64,000 bases of DNA from Clostridiaceae bacterium (GCA_009911065.1 QXWR01000021.1:1-64000), one strand, 5' to 3'. Counted from the stretch's first letter, positions 7,951 to 15,841 are shown. The notes: generated by a model not told the origin, from the sequence alone. Made by a program: numbers and translations.

Positions 7951-9525
7951 ATGAGCAAACTGCCTGATGTCAGGGGCAGGATCACTTATATATCCAGCCA
8001 CGCAAAGCAGGAAAACCTGTATGCGGTCTATGAAACTACAGACCGCCGTTATTGGACGGAGCTTGCGAAATGCAACCAGCAGGAATTTCAAAAAAGCGGT
8101 ACGCAGGGGACGTGTATTGAGGCGAGGGAATTTGTCATTGCCCTGCCCGAATCATTCCCTAATCTTTATGAGCCAAACAAGCTGTTGCAGCTTTTTACAG
8201 ACCGATTTAAGGAAAAGTATAGAGTGGAGTGCGTATCAGCACTGCACCATAACAAACGAAAGACAAATTACCATATCCACCTTATTTTTTCTGAACGGGA
8301 ACTGTTGCCCGAACCCATAGAAAAAACCGCGACACGCAATATGTTCTATGACGAAAACGGGAGACACGTCCGCACCAAGAAAGAGATACTTGACGAAAAC
8401 GGGAATGTCCGCAAAGGCTGTAAAATCGTGAAGAAAGGCGAAGTATATGAGCGCAATCTCTTTACTGCCAAGAACAAGCTGTTCAAGCAGGAGAATTTTG
8501 TTGACGAGGTAAAGCATTTCTATACTGACCTTATCAATCTTCTTGTAAAAGATGACAAAGAGAAACTCCATGTGTTCGACAGCAACGGATTGTATCTTGC
8601 CACCAAGAAGATAGGAAAGAATAACCCGAAAGCGGAACAAATACAGACCGATAACGAAATGCGTATGCGCTGGAATTGTGAAGTAGACAGGGCGATTGTC
8701 AGCGGCGTTTCTGAAACGGAGATACAACAGATAAAGAAAAAATATATCACTGACCGCATCAGAGAATCCGTTGATATATTTGGCAGCCATCCGGAACGTC
8801 TGAGAAGTATTATTATGACTGCTGTTACGGCACTGGCATTGCTGATTTCTAAAGTATTGGATAAGGCAAGGGAACTGTCGGCAAAGTTATTTGAGAAAGA
8901 AACGATACAGCCGATTGCAGAGCCAAACGAGAGAAGAACAACACAAATAATACCGCAGACGGATAAAACAACAAAGTCGGAAAAAATCGCCCATAAAGAA
9001 CCAACTGCCAATCTGTCAGCACCGAAACGGGAGTTGCAACCAAAAACACAGACTACAGAGCTAGAAACGCCAAAGATACCGCCAAAGCCTGTTATGTCTG
9101 CCGAAGCTGCCGCATATCCAAAGCTATTGAAGATTTATAAGGAACTAAACCGCCAAAACGGAATTATCTTTGACGCAGAGAGGGAACGCAATGAGTTGGA
9201 ACTTGAGCGTGACAGCCTGAAAGGATTTGCAAAACTGACAAAGAAAGGGGAACTGCAAAGCAGGATTGACCGCAAGAATGAGGAAATAGACCTTCTGAAA
9301 GTCGGTTTGTCGGGGATAGTCAAACGGTATGGATTCCAAATGGTACATGATTTTTACAAATCCTTTGCCGCCGTTAAGACAGCTTATGATGATTATCGGA
9401 ACAAATCGGACAAGTGGGAAGAAAGATATGGTAAAGGTAAAGCTGCACATAGGAAGGAAAAAGAAAGCGTACACAATCGATTACAGAATTATCAAAAGGA
9501 AAATGCAGACCAGCATATAAGGTAA
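7951..9525 (+). CDS. MobA/MobL-type relaxase
   Basis: The protein would nick one strand at oriT and lead it into a recipient through a helper conjugation channel. It begins with SKLPDVRGRITYISSHAKQENLYAVYETTDRRYW, typical of Clostridia mobilization relaxases. The NYHIHLIFSE segment supplies the metal-binding H-x-H motif. The second half is helical and charged, with a hydrophobic stretch (MTAVTALALLIS) and a Pro/Lys-rich linker, then a coiled coil near the C-terminus. The start is uncertain: ATG 7951 gives 524 residues, but the frame is open to TTG 7903. The strong AGGAGGGAGG at 7907-7916 lies within that extension and is 35 bases from the ATG, so a rare start codon near 7927-7930 is possible. 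Confidence 0.85.
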   Translation: MSKLPDVRGRITYISSHAKQENLYAVYETTDRRYWTELAKCNQQEFQKSGTQGTCIEAREFVIALPESFPNLYEPNKLLQLFTDRFKEKYRVECVSALHHNKRKTNYHIHLIFSERELLPEPIEKTATRNMFYDENGRHVRTKKEILDENGNVRKGCKIVKKGEVYERNLFTAKNKLFKQENFVDEVKHFYTDLINLLVKDDKEKLHVFDSNGLYLATKKIGKNNPKAEQIQTDNEMRMRWNCEVDRAIVSGVSETEIQQIKKKYITDRIRESVDIFGSHPERLRSIIMTAVTALALLISKVLDKARELSAKLFEKETIQPIAEPNERRTTQIIPQTDKTTKSEKIAHKEPTANLSAPKRELQPKTQTTELETPKIPPKPVMSAEAAAYPKLLKIYKELNRQNGIIFDAERERNELELERDSLKGFAKLTKKGELQSRIDRKNEEIDLLKVGLSGIVKRYGFQMVHDFYKSFAAVKTAYDDYRNKSDKWEERYGKGKAAHRKEKESVHNRLQNYQKENADQHIR

Positions 9526-9660
9526 ACTTCTAAAAACAGGGACAAAGGAGCTAGGTAATTTAGTTGAGGAATAGCATTTTACCGTTGATTTTCAATAAGG
9601 TAATATTTGCAAACGTATAAAATGTTATTCCTTATTTTTTACAATATTTATTAATGAGGC

Positions 9661-9723
9661 TTGCATATTCGCGAGTAAACAAGTATAATCAAATATAAAC
9701 AAGATAAAACACGCAAAAATGCG
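9661..9723 (+). promoter_or_regulatory. Promoter and operator-like repeat of the DeoR-kinase-PHP operon
   Basis: TTGCAT (9661-9666) and a perfect TATAAT (9684-9689) are spaced by 17 bases. Downstream, CGCA-AAAA-TGCG (9712-9723) forms an inverted repeat resembling the palindrome at the excisionase promoter. It could bind the XRE repressor or DeoR itself. Confidence 0.65.
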
Positions 9724-9740
9724 AAAACGAGGTATTTATT

Positions 9741-10523
9741 ATGTTTATGGAAGAACGACAGAAAGATATTATTCGAAAAGTAAACCAAACAGGACGAATC
9801 TTAGTATCAGAAATTCAGGAAAATTATCAGATTTCGGCGGATTGTGCAAGGCGGGATCTAAGGATGTTGGAAAGGAAAGGATTGCTGCAGAGAACACATG
9901 GCGGCGCCATTGCAGTTAATCAAAAAGAAATCTATCCCACGCCGACATATAATCCAATAGATATAAAAGAAATTCAGACGGATTACCTAGCAGTTGCCAA
10001 AAAAGCAATCGAGTATATTCAAAATAAGGATGTCATCTATATTACTACATCTTTAGTTGGATACTATATGGCTGAAAATCTGCCGGAAAATATAACCACT
10101 ACAGTATTGACAAATTCCGTTACCATTGCAGAGGTATTGCGCAAAAAAATAAATATATCCGTTATATTATTGGGCGGAGAAATGTCCCATCGTGGGCACT
10201 GCCACGATTTTTATACCATTCAAATGGTGAATAATATCCGCATGGATAAAGCTTTTTTGTCACACGCAGCATTGTCTTTGGATTTTGGGGCATCCATTCA
10301 CGATCCTGCCGGTGTGGAATTTGGAAAAGCTGTTATGAAGAACAGCGGGATGAATATCGGGTTATATCCGTCTAAGAAGATAGGGCGAAATTCCATCCAT
10401 TCTGTATGCGGGATAAAAGAGTATGACTTACTGATTACGGACAATAATGTATCAGAGGATTTTCTAACACAGATCAGGGAACTTGGAGTGGCTGTAGAAA
10501 CAGTTAGTTTGAAGGAGGTATGA
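9741..10523 (+). CDS. DeoR/GlpR-family transcriptional regulator
   Basis: The 260-residue protein has an N-terminal winged helix-turn-helix (ERQKDIIRKVNQTGRILVSEIQENYQISADCARRDLRMLERKGLLQRTHGG). A DeoR C-terminal sugar-phosphate sensing domain of isomerase-like fold follows. Family members repress sugar or nucleoside genes and release DNA when bound to a phosphorylated metabolite. It starts an operon: its stop is 3 bases before the kinase start. The best guess is that it senses the kinase substrate or product and controls its own operon. The ribosome site before ATG 9741 is weak, and ATG 9747 is an alternative. Confidence 0.88.
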   Translation: MFMEERQKDIIRKVNQTGRILVSEIQENYQISADCARRDLRMLERKGLLQRTHGGAIAVNQKEIYPTPTYNPIDIKEIQTDYLAVAKKAIEYIQNKDVIYITTSLVGYYMAENLPENITTTVLTNSVTIAEVLRKKINISVILLGGEMSHRGHCHDFYTIQMVNNIRMDKAFLSHAALSLDFGASIHDPAGVEFGKAVMKNSGMNIGLYPSKKIGRNSIHSVCGIKEYDLLITDNNVSEDFLTQIRELGVAVETVSLKEV

Positions 10524-10526
10524 GAA

Positions 10527-11144
10527 ATGTATTGTATATTAGTGACAGGTATTCCGGCAGCAGGAAAAAGCACTATGGCAAAGGTTATGTCAGAAAAGCT
10601 GAAACTGCCTTTTATTTCAAAGGATACCATAAAAGAATTGCTGTTTGACAATGTTGGGTTTCAGTCGAGAGCAGAAAAAGTAAAACTTGGAATTGCCAGT
10701 ATGGAAATCATGTATTATGCCGCAGGTCAGCTTATGAAAGCAGGGCAGGCTTTTATCTTGGAGAATAATTTTGAGTATTCGTCAGAACAAGGAATGAAAA
10801 GTCTTTTAGAAAAATATCAATATTCCGCATTGACCATTACTTTGACGGGCGATTATAAAGTGATTTACCAACGCTTTTTGGAGCGAGAAAGCAGTCCTGA
10901 CAGGCACAGAGGACATGTTGTGAATGACTGTTATCCGGAAAAGAAAGAGAATAATCCGACAAAACTGAAGGCAAAAACGATTTTTTATGAAAACTTTGTT
11001 CATGGAATAGAACAGAGGGGATTTGATGCCTTTTGCGTCGATGGCAGGCAGATTAAGGTTGACACGACAGATTTTTCAAAAATTAATATGGGAGAATTAT
11101 TTTCACGGATTGAGGCATGGAAGGAGGAAATTCTGCATGATTGA
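10527..11144 (+). CDS. P-loop kinase / ATP-binding protein
   Basis: The 205-residue protein opens with a Walker A motif, GIPAAGKST at residues 8-16, followed by ISKDTIKELLFD, the pattern of small-molecule kinases such as the chloramphenicol phosphotransferase/zeta-like and AAA_33 group. A basic lid-like segment (RFLERESSPDRHRG) near residue 115-130 fits a phosphate-binding lid. The substrate is unknown. It has an AAGGAGG site, and its end overlaps the PHP gene by 8 bases, so the two are translationally coupled. The partner phosphatase-like gene suggests a paired phosphorylation/dephosphorylation step. Confidence 0.8.
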   Translation: MYCILVTGIPAAGKSTMAKVMSEKLKLPFISKDTIKELLFDNVGFQSRAEKVKLGIASMEIMYYAAGQLMKAGQAFILENNFEYSSEQGMKSLLEKYQYSALTITLTGDYKVIYQRFLERESSPDRHRGHVVNDCYPEKKENNPTKLKAKTIFYENFVHGIEQRGFDAFCVDGRQIKVDTTDFSKINMGELFSRIEAWKEEILHD

Positions 11145-11925
11145 CGCGCATGTGCATTTGGAAAAAGGCGATTATTCGGTAGAATGGATCAACCAGTTTG
11201 TTGCGTATGCTGTAAAAAGAAATATAGACGAAGTTTACTTTTTGGAACATACTCATATTTTCAAAGAATGCCGTAATCTCTATAATGAAATGTCTGTATA
11301 TAATGAATATCAGAAGAATTGGTATCAGAAAAAATGGGAACAGGCACGTCCTCTAAAGGATTATATAGATTACATAGAAAAATTAAAACAAATAGATTTC
11401 CCGATACGATTAAAATTTGGTCTGGAAGTATGTTATTCTCCTGAGCATGAAATTGACATTGCACAAATGAAACAAATGTATTCCCTTGATTTTTTAGCAG
11501 GCTCAATCCATTTTATTGATGGATGGGCATTCAGTCATCGGAAACAGCGGTGGGACAGGAACGATTATGATATGGATGAACTGTACGAAAGGTATTACGC
11601 ACTTATGCTGTCATTAATTAACAGCCGATTATTTTCAGGATTGGCACACCCACAGTCATTACAATGTTATGGGGCATACCCGCAAAAGGATTTTAGACAT
11701 ATTTATTTACAGCTTGCACAAGCGCTTTGTTTAAATGATATGTATATTGAGGAAAGCAGCGGATTGGCGATTAATTATGGCGATAAGCAGTTGGGAATGA
11801 ATGCGGATATGTTGGAGTGCATGGTAAGGTGTAATGTGCCAATTCTGACAGCATCAGATGCACACTCGCCACAAAATGTTGGTCTGTATATTAAAGAAAT
11901 GAACGAATTGATTCAATCTTTCTAA
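11137..11925 (+). CDS. PHP-domain phosphoesterase (histidinol-phosphatase-like)
   Basis: ATG 11137 follows AAGGAGG and overlaps the kinase end. The 262-residue product starts MIDAHVHLEKGD, with the metal ligands D3, H5 and H7 at the very N-terminus. It contains EHTH, a GSIHFIDGW segment, LAHPQ and a terminal SDAHSP, together the metal-binding set of PHP phosphoesterases related to HisK histidinol phosphatase. The rest of the histidine pathway is absent, so the substrate is probably another phospho-compound made or used by the neighbouring kinase. A longer frame from 11023 is only overlap with the kinase gene. Confidence 0.85.
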   Translation: MIDAHVHLEKGDYSVEWINQFVAYAVKRNIDEVYFLEHTHIFKECRNLYNEMSVYNEYQKNWYQKKWEQARPLKDYIDYIEKLKQIDFPIRLKFGLEVCYSPEHEIDIAQMKQMYSLDFLAGSIHFIDGWAFSHRKQRWDRNDYDMDELYERYYALMLSLINSRLFSGLAHPQSLQCYGAYPQKDFRHIYLQLAQALCLNDMYIEESSGLAINYGDKQLGMNADMLECMVRCNVPILTASDAHSPQNVGLYIKEMNELIQSF

Positions 11926-11989
11926 TGGAATGTTACAAATGTATTTATGGTGTGAAATTTTCAAATAACGTAAAGGAATGGTTATTGGC

Positions 11990-12484
11990 ATGGAAGATAT
12001 TATAGAAAAGTATAGAGGAAATTATATAGCAGAGATGCGTAAAGTAGTAGGGCATGCGCCGCTTAGGACAATAGGGTGCGGAGTTATTATTGAAAACGAC
12101 AAAGGGGAAATATTACTTCAAAAGCGACGCGATAATGGGCTTTGGGCAATCATTGGCGGTTCTATGGAGATTGGGGAAAAATTTATAGAAACGGTAAAAA
12201 GAGAAGCATTTGAGGAAGCCGGAATTGAAATAAAAGAACTGACATTGTTCGGCATTTATTCAGGTGAGGATAGAATTATCACTTATCCAAATGGAGATAT
12301 TTGCTGTGGGACGGGTATCATTTTTAAAACAACTGCGTATAGTGGGGAAATACAAAATAATACAGAAGAAGCACTAGAACATAGATTTTTTGATAAAACA
12401 AATCTACCCGATAATATTAATAAATACGATAAACAAATAATTATTGATTGGACAAAAAATTTTCAGCAAGTAATTGTTGATTGA
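11990..12484 (+). CDS. NUDIX hydrolase
   Basis: A complete NUDIX box is present: G57 SMEIG E63 KFIETVK R71 E72 AF E75 E76 A G78. It coordinates metal for hydrolysis of a nucleoside diphosphate linked to another moiety. The substrate cannot be predicted; phosphate-bearing sugar nucleotides or damaged nucleotides are typical. The start is chosen as ATG 11990, 12 bases after AAAGGAA; ATG 11978 sits almost on top of that site. It follows the kinase/PHP operon by about 60 bases and ends at a strong hairpin. Confidence 0.9.
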   Translation: MEDIIEKYRGNYIAEMRKVVGHAPLRTIGCGVIIENDKGEILLQKRRDNGLWAIIGGSMEIGEKFIETVKREAFEEAGIEIKELTLFGIYSGEDRIITYPNGDICCGTGIIFKTTAYSGEIQNNTEEALEHRFFDKTNLPDNINKYDKQIIIDWTKNFQQVIVD

Positions 12485-12488
12485 TTTT

Positions 12489-12517
12489 CCTTCCCCACAG
12501 TTATGCTGTGGGGAAGG
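12489..12517 (+). terminator. Hairpin terminator after the NUDIX gene
   Basis: CCTTCCCCACAG (12489-12500) pairs perfectly with CTGTGGGGAAGG (12506-12517) around TTATG. The following T run is short (TTGTATT). It lies between convergent genes and may act in both directions. Confidence 0.7.
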
Positions 12518-12533
12518 TTGTATTAAATGATTT

Positions 12534-12773
12534 TTACCATAAATCCAAAGAATCCTCCGCATCCACCCACATCTGCATATTTCCTTCAAGATACAGTCTT
12601 GCATACTCAATCGGTTCATCTATTGCCAAAGCATTTAAGGCGCATTCAGAGCATGGTGTAGTTTTCAATCCTTCTTCTGCCTTGTTGCAGTCTATTCGTA
12701 AAAAGTAGCCTGCATAGGTGTATACGTCAATGCTGTTATGGTGGATATTGTATGTTGCGTAAATTATATTCAT
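12534..12773 (-). CDS. Small DUF6061-type protein
   Basis: The 79-residue product (MNIIYATYNIHHNSIDVYTYAGYFLRIDCNKAEEGLKTTPCSECALNALAIDEPIEYARLYLEG...) matches the DUF6061 pattern as I recall it, common in Clostridia mobile DNA. The function is unknown. ATG 12773 has an AGAGGA site 8 bases upstream; a longer reading from 12833 adds 20 residues with no better ribosome site. It is the last gene before the right end of the element. Confidence 0.7.
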   Translation of the reverse strand: MNIIYATYNIHHNSIDVYTYAGYFLRIDCNKAEEGLKTTPCSECALNALAIDEPIEYARLYLEGNMQMWVDAEDSLDLW

Positions 12774-13065
12774 TTTATCTGTCCTCTTTTCATTGTTTTT
12801 TGAAAGCATTTCAATCAGTTTACCAATTCCCATATATTATGTGTTATAATGTTTTAGGTGATTTTGTTTCCCTCATTTTTTCCCTTATCAGGGTTCGTAA
12901 TGCCCTGTGGGAAGATATAACACAAGGGAAACGATAAGGGAAAGCTCACTTGCGATAAACTTAGTATTTTCAAGGGTTAGCAGGAATTTTAATAACAAAA
13001 TATAATAGCTATTGTTTCCCTTAAAAATCATCAAAACACAATCGAAATTTGGAGGATGGTACACA
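12774..13065. other. Right end of the mobilizable element
   Basis: There is no gene here. TTTCCCTTATC (12879-12889) and GATAAGGGAAA (12933-12943) are inverted. ACAAGGGAAA (12922-12931) repeats the word beside the integrase at 4801, and TTTCCCTT recurs at 13015-13022. These look like integrase arm-type sites. The 12-bp att candidate is at 13040-13051. Confidence 0.5.
13040..13051. repeat. Candidate att repeat, right end of IME
   Basis: An exact copy of the 12 bases at 4688-4699. Its last base is the first G of the GGAGG ribosome site of the acetyltransferase gene. Confidence 0.4.
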
Positions 13066-13515
13066 GTGAACATAATCGAATATTTCAGTACAGATAACAA
13101 AGAATATTGGCTTTCAAAGATTAAAGAAAGTGATTGGGGAGCGGGTCAGTTTTTATATGAACTATTAAAAAATCAAAAGTTAAAGGAATATGTTGGTGAA
13201 AATACAAAGGTGCTTATGTTGGTAGACGGAGAAAATTTGATTTCTTTTTGCACATTTGCTGAAAAAGATGATATTCAACCAACAGAATTAACACCATGGA
13301 TTGGGTGGGTATATACCTTTCCGCATTATAGAGGACATCGTTATGTTGGAAAGTTGTTAAGTTATGCTGAAGCATTGGCAAAAACAGATGGAATTAATAG
13401 TATTTATATTTCAACGAATCATAATGGGCTATATGAGAAATATGGGTATGAGTTTTTTGAAATGATGAAAGATATGCATGGAGAAGATTCAAGAGTCTAT
13501 GTAAGATATCTATAA
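13066..13515 (+). CDS. GNAT-family acetyltransferase
   Basis: The product of about 149 residues contains WVYTFPHYRGHRYVGKLLSYAEALAKTDGINSIYISTNHNGLYEKYGYEFFE. This is the acetyl-CoA binding (R/Q-x-x-G-x-G/A-like HRYVGKLL) and GLYEKYGYE motif region of GNAT enzymes. The substrate is unknown. GTG 13066 is preferred because GGAGG lies 11 bases upstream; a frame from TTG 13012 lacks such a site. It sits directly right of the proposed element end. Confidence 0.85.
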   Translation: MNIIEYFSTDNKEYWLSKIKESDWGAGQFLYELLKNQKLKEYVGENTKVLMLVDGENLISFCTFAEKDDIQPTELTPWIGWVYTFPHYRGHRYVGKLLSYAEALAKTDGINSIYISTNHNGLYEKYGYEFFEMMKDMHGEDSRVYVRYL

Positions 13516-13544
13516 TTCCAGTTTGTAGAATAAAAGCATAAACA

Positions 13545-13579
13545 AGAGGTTGTTAGAAAAAAACTGTCTAACAACCTCT
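13545..13579 (+). terminator. Hairpin after the acetyltransferase gene
   Basis: AGAGGTTGTTAGA (13545-13557) pairs perfectly with TCTAACAACCTCT (13567-13579). No strong T run follows, so termination strength is uncertain. Confidence 0.55.
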
Positions 13580-13903
13580 ATCACAATTATCTTTCGTGAA
13601 AACTTGTAAACTGTTTGCTTTGCAAATTTTTTTTCAGAAAAAACAGGCAGTTGACAAGTTAGTTACACTCAATTAGCTGATGTGCGAAAAACTCCTTTCT
13701 ATGAGGGTTTGCGGTACAGGGAAATTCTTTCAAGTCCCATCTCCCGCAGTCGATTGAAACCCTTGAGATACTGGACGATGTAAAGCAATTTTCAGACACA
13801 CCATCCAGACAGAAATCAAAGCTGTCAACTAGCGGGAATAGTTGACAGCTATTTTTCATCCCATAGAGGTACGGATCGAACCTTAGTACCGTTTGTAAAA
13901 TGC
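13580..13903. other. Gene-poor patch with fragmentary coding look
   Basis: Short stretches in different frames look protein-like, for example QSIETLEILDDVKQFSDTPSR read from about 13745, but stops follow quickly. This may be the remains of a lost gene. No ribosome site or intact frame was found. Confidence 0.4.
13820..13856 (+). terminator. Intrinsic terminator
   Basis: AGCTGTCAACTA (13820-13831) pairs perfectly with TAGTTGACAGCT (13839-13850), followed by ATTTTT. It is a strong stem in an otherwise gene-poor patch. Confidence 0.7.
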
Positions 13904-14416
13904 TCAATTATTACATAGATAACAACCAAAAATGGTTAAAAACACTGGATGTTTTTGACAACAAGGATAGCCGCACATAACAGGATCTTTTGGTGTTTCC
14001 ATACAATCCTTCAGCCAGTTTAGAGTAGTAGTTGGATTAAGCATATTTGTATCTACATTGGAAATTAGATGATAAAATTGGTCGAAACAAGGGAATAAAA
14101 GTTCCTCATTAGGCTGATAATCCAGAAATTCCCATCCAATTTTCCTTTTAGCGCCTTCAATGACATTCAGCAGAAAACACTTTGCAGCATAAAAGCTTAC
14201 AAGATTCCAAGGCATCTCACAAATGTCAAAGCCCACAGTACCACTGCCAATCGCACTTTGGTCCTTTTCTAAGAGCCAAATAATCATGCGTTTCTCGTCA
14301 TCGGTTTTCGCCAAACGGGTTCCGCTTAGACCTAATGTACTGATAAATACGCTTGTTAGTCCGTTACTCATAGAAATATGTTGTCCACATATGTCAAGTG
14401 AAATGATGTTTCCCAT
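13904..14416 (-). CDS. Hypothetical protein, 170 residues
   Basis: I do not recognise the family. ATG 14416 has GGGGAG 8 bases upstream. The protein starts MGNIISLDICGQHIS and has a middle section with WNLVSFYAAKCFLLNVIEGAKRK that looks like an amphipathic helix. The C-terminus is Cys-rich (VMCGYPCCQKHPVFLTIFGCYLC), which could bind a metal or form disulfides. No signal peptide or clear membrane segment is seen. It stands alone between an apparently degraded patch and a long AT-rich spacer. Confidence 0.6.
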   Translation of the reverse strand: MGNIISLDICGQHISMSNGLTSVFISTLGLSGTRLAKTDDEKRMIIWLLEKDQSAIGSGTVGFDICEMPWNLVSFYAAKCFLLNVIEGAKRKIGWEFLDYQPNEELLFPCFDQFYHLISNVDTNMLNPTTTLNWLKDCMETPKDPVMCGYPCCQKHPVFLTIFGCYLCNN

Positions 14417-14652
14417 ACTGTTTCTCCCCTAAAATCGTTATGATTCACAGGATCATCTTCTTGTCCAGTTTTTCCCGCCCTGTGAATTGTAATCAAAAAT
14501 TTCGGCATGACCTCCTAAATGTAGTTATCAATATCTGCATATAGGCAAATTATAGCAGGAAAATTATGTTATGACAACCATACGTTTGTGGTCTCACCTA
14601 CCTTCTAAAAGAAATGGGATTGTGGACACATGATTTCAAAGAACATCTTAAA

Positions 14653-14718
14653 ATGTGAAGAAATAAAAATGTGAAGAAATAAAAATGTGAAGAAATAAAA
14701 ATATGTAGAAACTAAAAT
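14653..14718. repeat. 16-base tandem repeat
   Basis: ATGTGAAGAAATAAAA occurs three times exactly (14653-14700) and once in a diverged form (ATATGTAGAAACTAAA). Copy number is likely to vary between strains by slippage. Confidence 0.85.
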
Positions 14719-14815
14719 ATAGAAATGCCATAGCATATAAAACATAATTCAAATGTCTGTAGAAGCACGGTACTTGGCTCATTCTTGCACAAACAGAATA
14801 ATATCACAAAAAACA

Positions 14816-14844
14816 TTGATAAAAGTGAATAAAAGTAATATGAT
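14816..14844 (+). promoter_or_regulatory. Promoter of the RibD/DHFR-like gene
   Basis: TTGATA (14816-14821) and TATGAT (14839-14844) with a 17-base spacer lie 46 bases before the start codon. Confidence 0.6.
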
Positions 14845-14890
14845 TATAACTATAAAGAGGATGGAACAAACTGGAACGAGGAGATAGACT

Positions 14891-15430
14891 ATGAACCAAT
14901 TAATTTTATATATTGCGATGTCTTTAGATGGATATATTGCGGAAAAAGATGGAGGCATTGGTTTTTTAGATGAAACGTCAAGTCCTTCACCGGATCTTGA
15001 TTATGAGAAATTTTATAATTCTTTACAGGCGATTATACTGGGAGGAAAAACCTACCGCCAAATAAAAAATGAAATCTCACCCAATCAATGGCCTTATGAG
15101 GGAATGCCTTGTTATGTATGTACACGTCAGCAGCACCCATATGACCCCAATGTTCAGTTTACGTCGTTACCGCCAGGGCAGCAAGTCTTGGATTTAATTT
15201 CTAAAAAACATCAGGGAAATATTTGGCTTATGGGTGGGGGCGAAATCGTTCGCTGTTTTATGCGTGAAAATTTAATTGATAAATATTACATTTACATTAT
15301 GCCAATTGTTCTTGGAAACGGAATTTTACTATTTCCTCCAGAATTTCCGAAAACGAATCTTAAATTAATGAGCAGCAAAAATATCGGGGAAATTGTTGAG
15401 TTAATCTATCAAAAAAGTGATGTCTTGTAG
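14891..15430 (+). CDS. RibD C-terminal / dihydrofolate reductase-like protein
   Basis: The 179-residue protein begins NQLILYIAMSLDGYIAEKDGGIGFL and contains ILGGKTYRQI and GNIWLMGGGEIVRCFMRENLIDKYYIYIMPIVLGNGILLF, the typical NADPH-binding pattern of the RibD C-terminal/DHFR fold. Its members are pyrimidine reductases or orphan relatives such as the Bacillus yyaP group. It is a single domain without the deaminase half of RibD, so riboflavin synthesis is not implied. GAGGAG lies just upstream of ATG 14891. The actual substrate is unknown. Confidence 0.88.
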   Translation: MNQLILYIAMSLDGYIAEKDGGIGFLDETSSPSPDLDYEKFYNSLQAIILGGKTYRQIKNEISPNQWPYEGMPCYVCTRQQHPYDPNVQFTSLPPGQQVLDLISKKHQGNIWLMGGGEIVRCFMRENLIDKYYIYIMPIVLGNGILLFPPEFPKTNLKLMSSKNIGEIVELIYQKSDVL

Positions 15431-15479
15431 CAGGATAAGGTGTGTCTGAAAAAGGAAAAACAAAATTTGGAGGAAAAAT

Positions 15480-15770
15480 ATGGCGGTAAAATATATTGCA
15501 GTATTAACAATAAAACTTCATGCCCCCTGGGTGCATTCTCTGAAAGAAAAACGGATGATTGTAAAAAGCGTTGTGGCAAAGATACAGAACAAATTTCAGG
15601 TATCTGCTGCAGAAGTAGAGGACCAGGATATTCATCAGTCTATTGTGATCGGTGTGGCATCTATTGTGCCAAACCATGCTTTTGGAGATCATAGGATGGA
15701 TGAAATTGTAAATTTTGTGGAGCAGTGTACTGAGGCGGAGATTGTGATGGAGGAGCGAGAAATTCGATAA
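15480..15770 (+). CDS. ylxP: DUF503 / YlxP family protein
   Basis: The 96-residue protein has the DUF503 signature LHAPWVHSLKEKRMIVKSVVAKIQNKFQVSAAEVEDQDIHQSIVIGVASI. YlxP proteins of Bacillota have a ferredoxin-like fold, are often encoded near translation initiation genes, and are poorly understood. Here the gene stands alone between a reductase and ybaK, not in a nusA-infB-rbfA operon. The TTGGAGG site gives ATG 15480. Confidence 0.88.
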   Translation: MAVKYIAVLTIKLHAPWVHSLKEKRMIVKSVVAKIQNKFQVSAAEVEDQDIHQSIVIGVASIVPNHAFGDHRMDEIVNFVEQCTEAEIVMEEREIR

Positions 15771-15841
15771 AAGAATACCCTGGTTGACGGAGGGGTATAA
15801 CGGGAAAGACAAAATAATCGGAAAGACGTATGGAGAAAATC

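Larger units (their letters stand above)
4688..13051. mobile_element. Integrative mobilizable element (IME), about 8.4 kb
   Basis: The block starts with a leftward tyrosine integrase and continues with an XRE repressor, excisionase, oriT-like repeats, a MobA/MobL-type relaxase and five cargo genes. It has no type IV secretion genes, so it would need a helper conjugative element to move between cells. Borders are inferred from a 12-bp direct repeat AATCGAAATTTG at 4688-4699 and 13040-13051. Clusters of TTTCCCTT/AAGGGAAA lie inside both ends: 4770, 4803, 12879, 12924, 12936 and 13015. The last cluster member lies outside a shorter alternative repeat, which favours the 12-bp one. The exact ends are not proven. 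Confidence 0.65.
14417..14890. other. Gene-free AT-rich spacer
   Basis: It holds ATTCACAGG (14443-14451) / CCTGTGAAT (14479-14487) in the leader of the leftward gene, a 16-base tandem repeat at 14653-14718 and the promoter at 14816-14844. Nothing else was found. Confidence 0.6.

Noticed and set aside
13728-13747. TTTCAAGTCCCATCTCCCGCA-like sequence resembling a tRNA T-loop and acceptor end
   Set aside because: The upstream T-stem half that should pair with CCCAT is missing and no other tRNA arms are visible, so this is not a tRNA. It may be chance or a remnant of an att site.
13659-13907. Leftward 82-codon open frame ending near 13659
   Set aside because: It needs a TTG start overlapping the previous gene, spans a strong terminator hairpin, and has no recognisable protein pattern.
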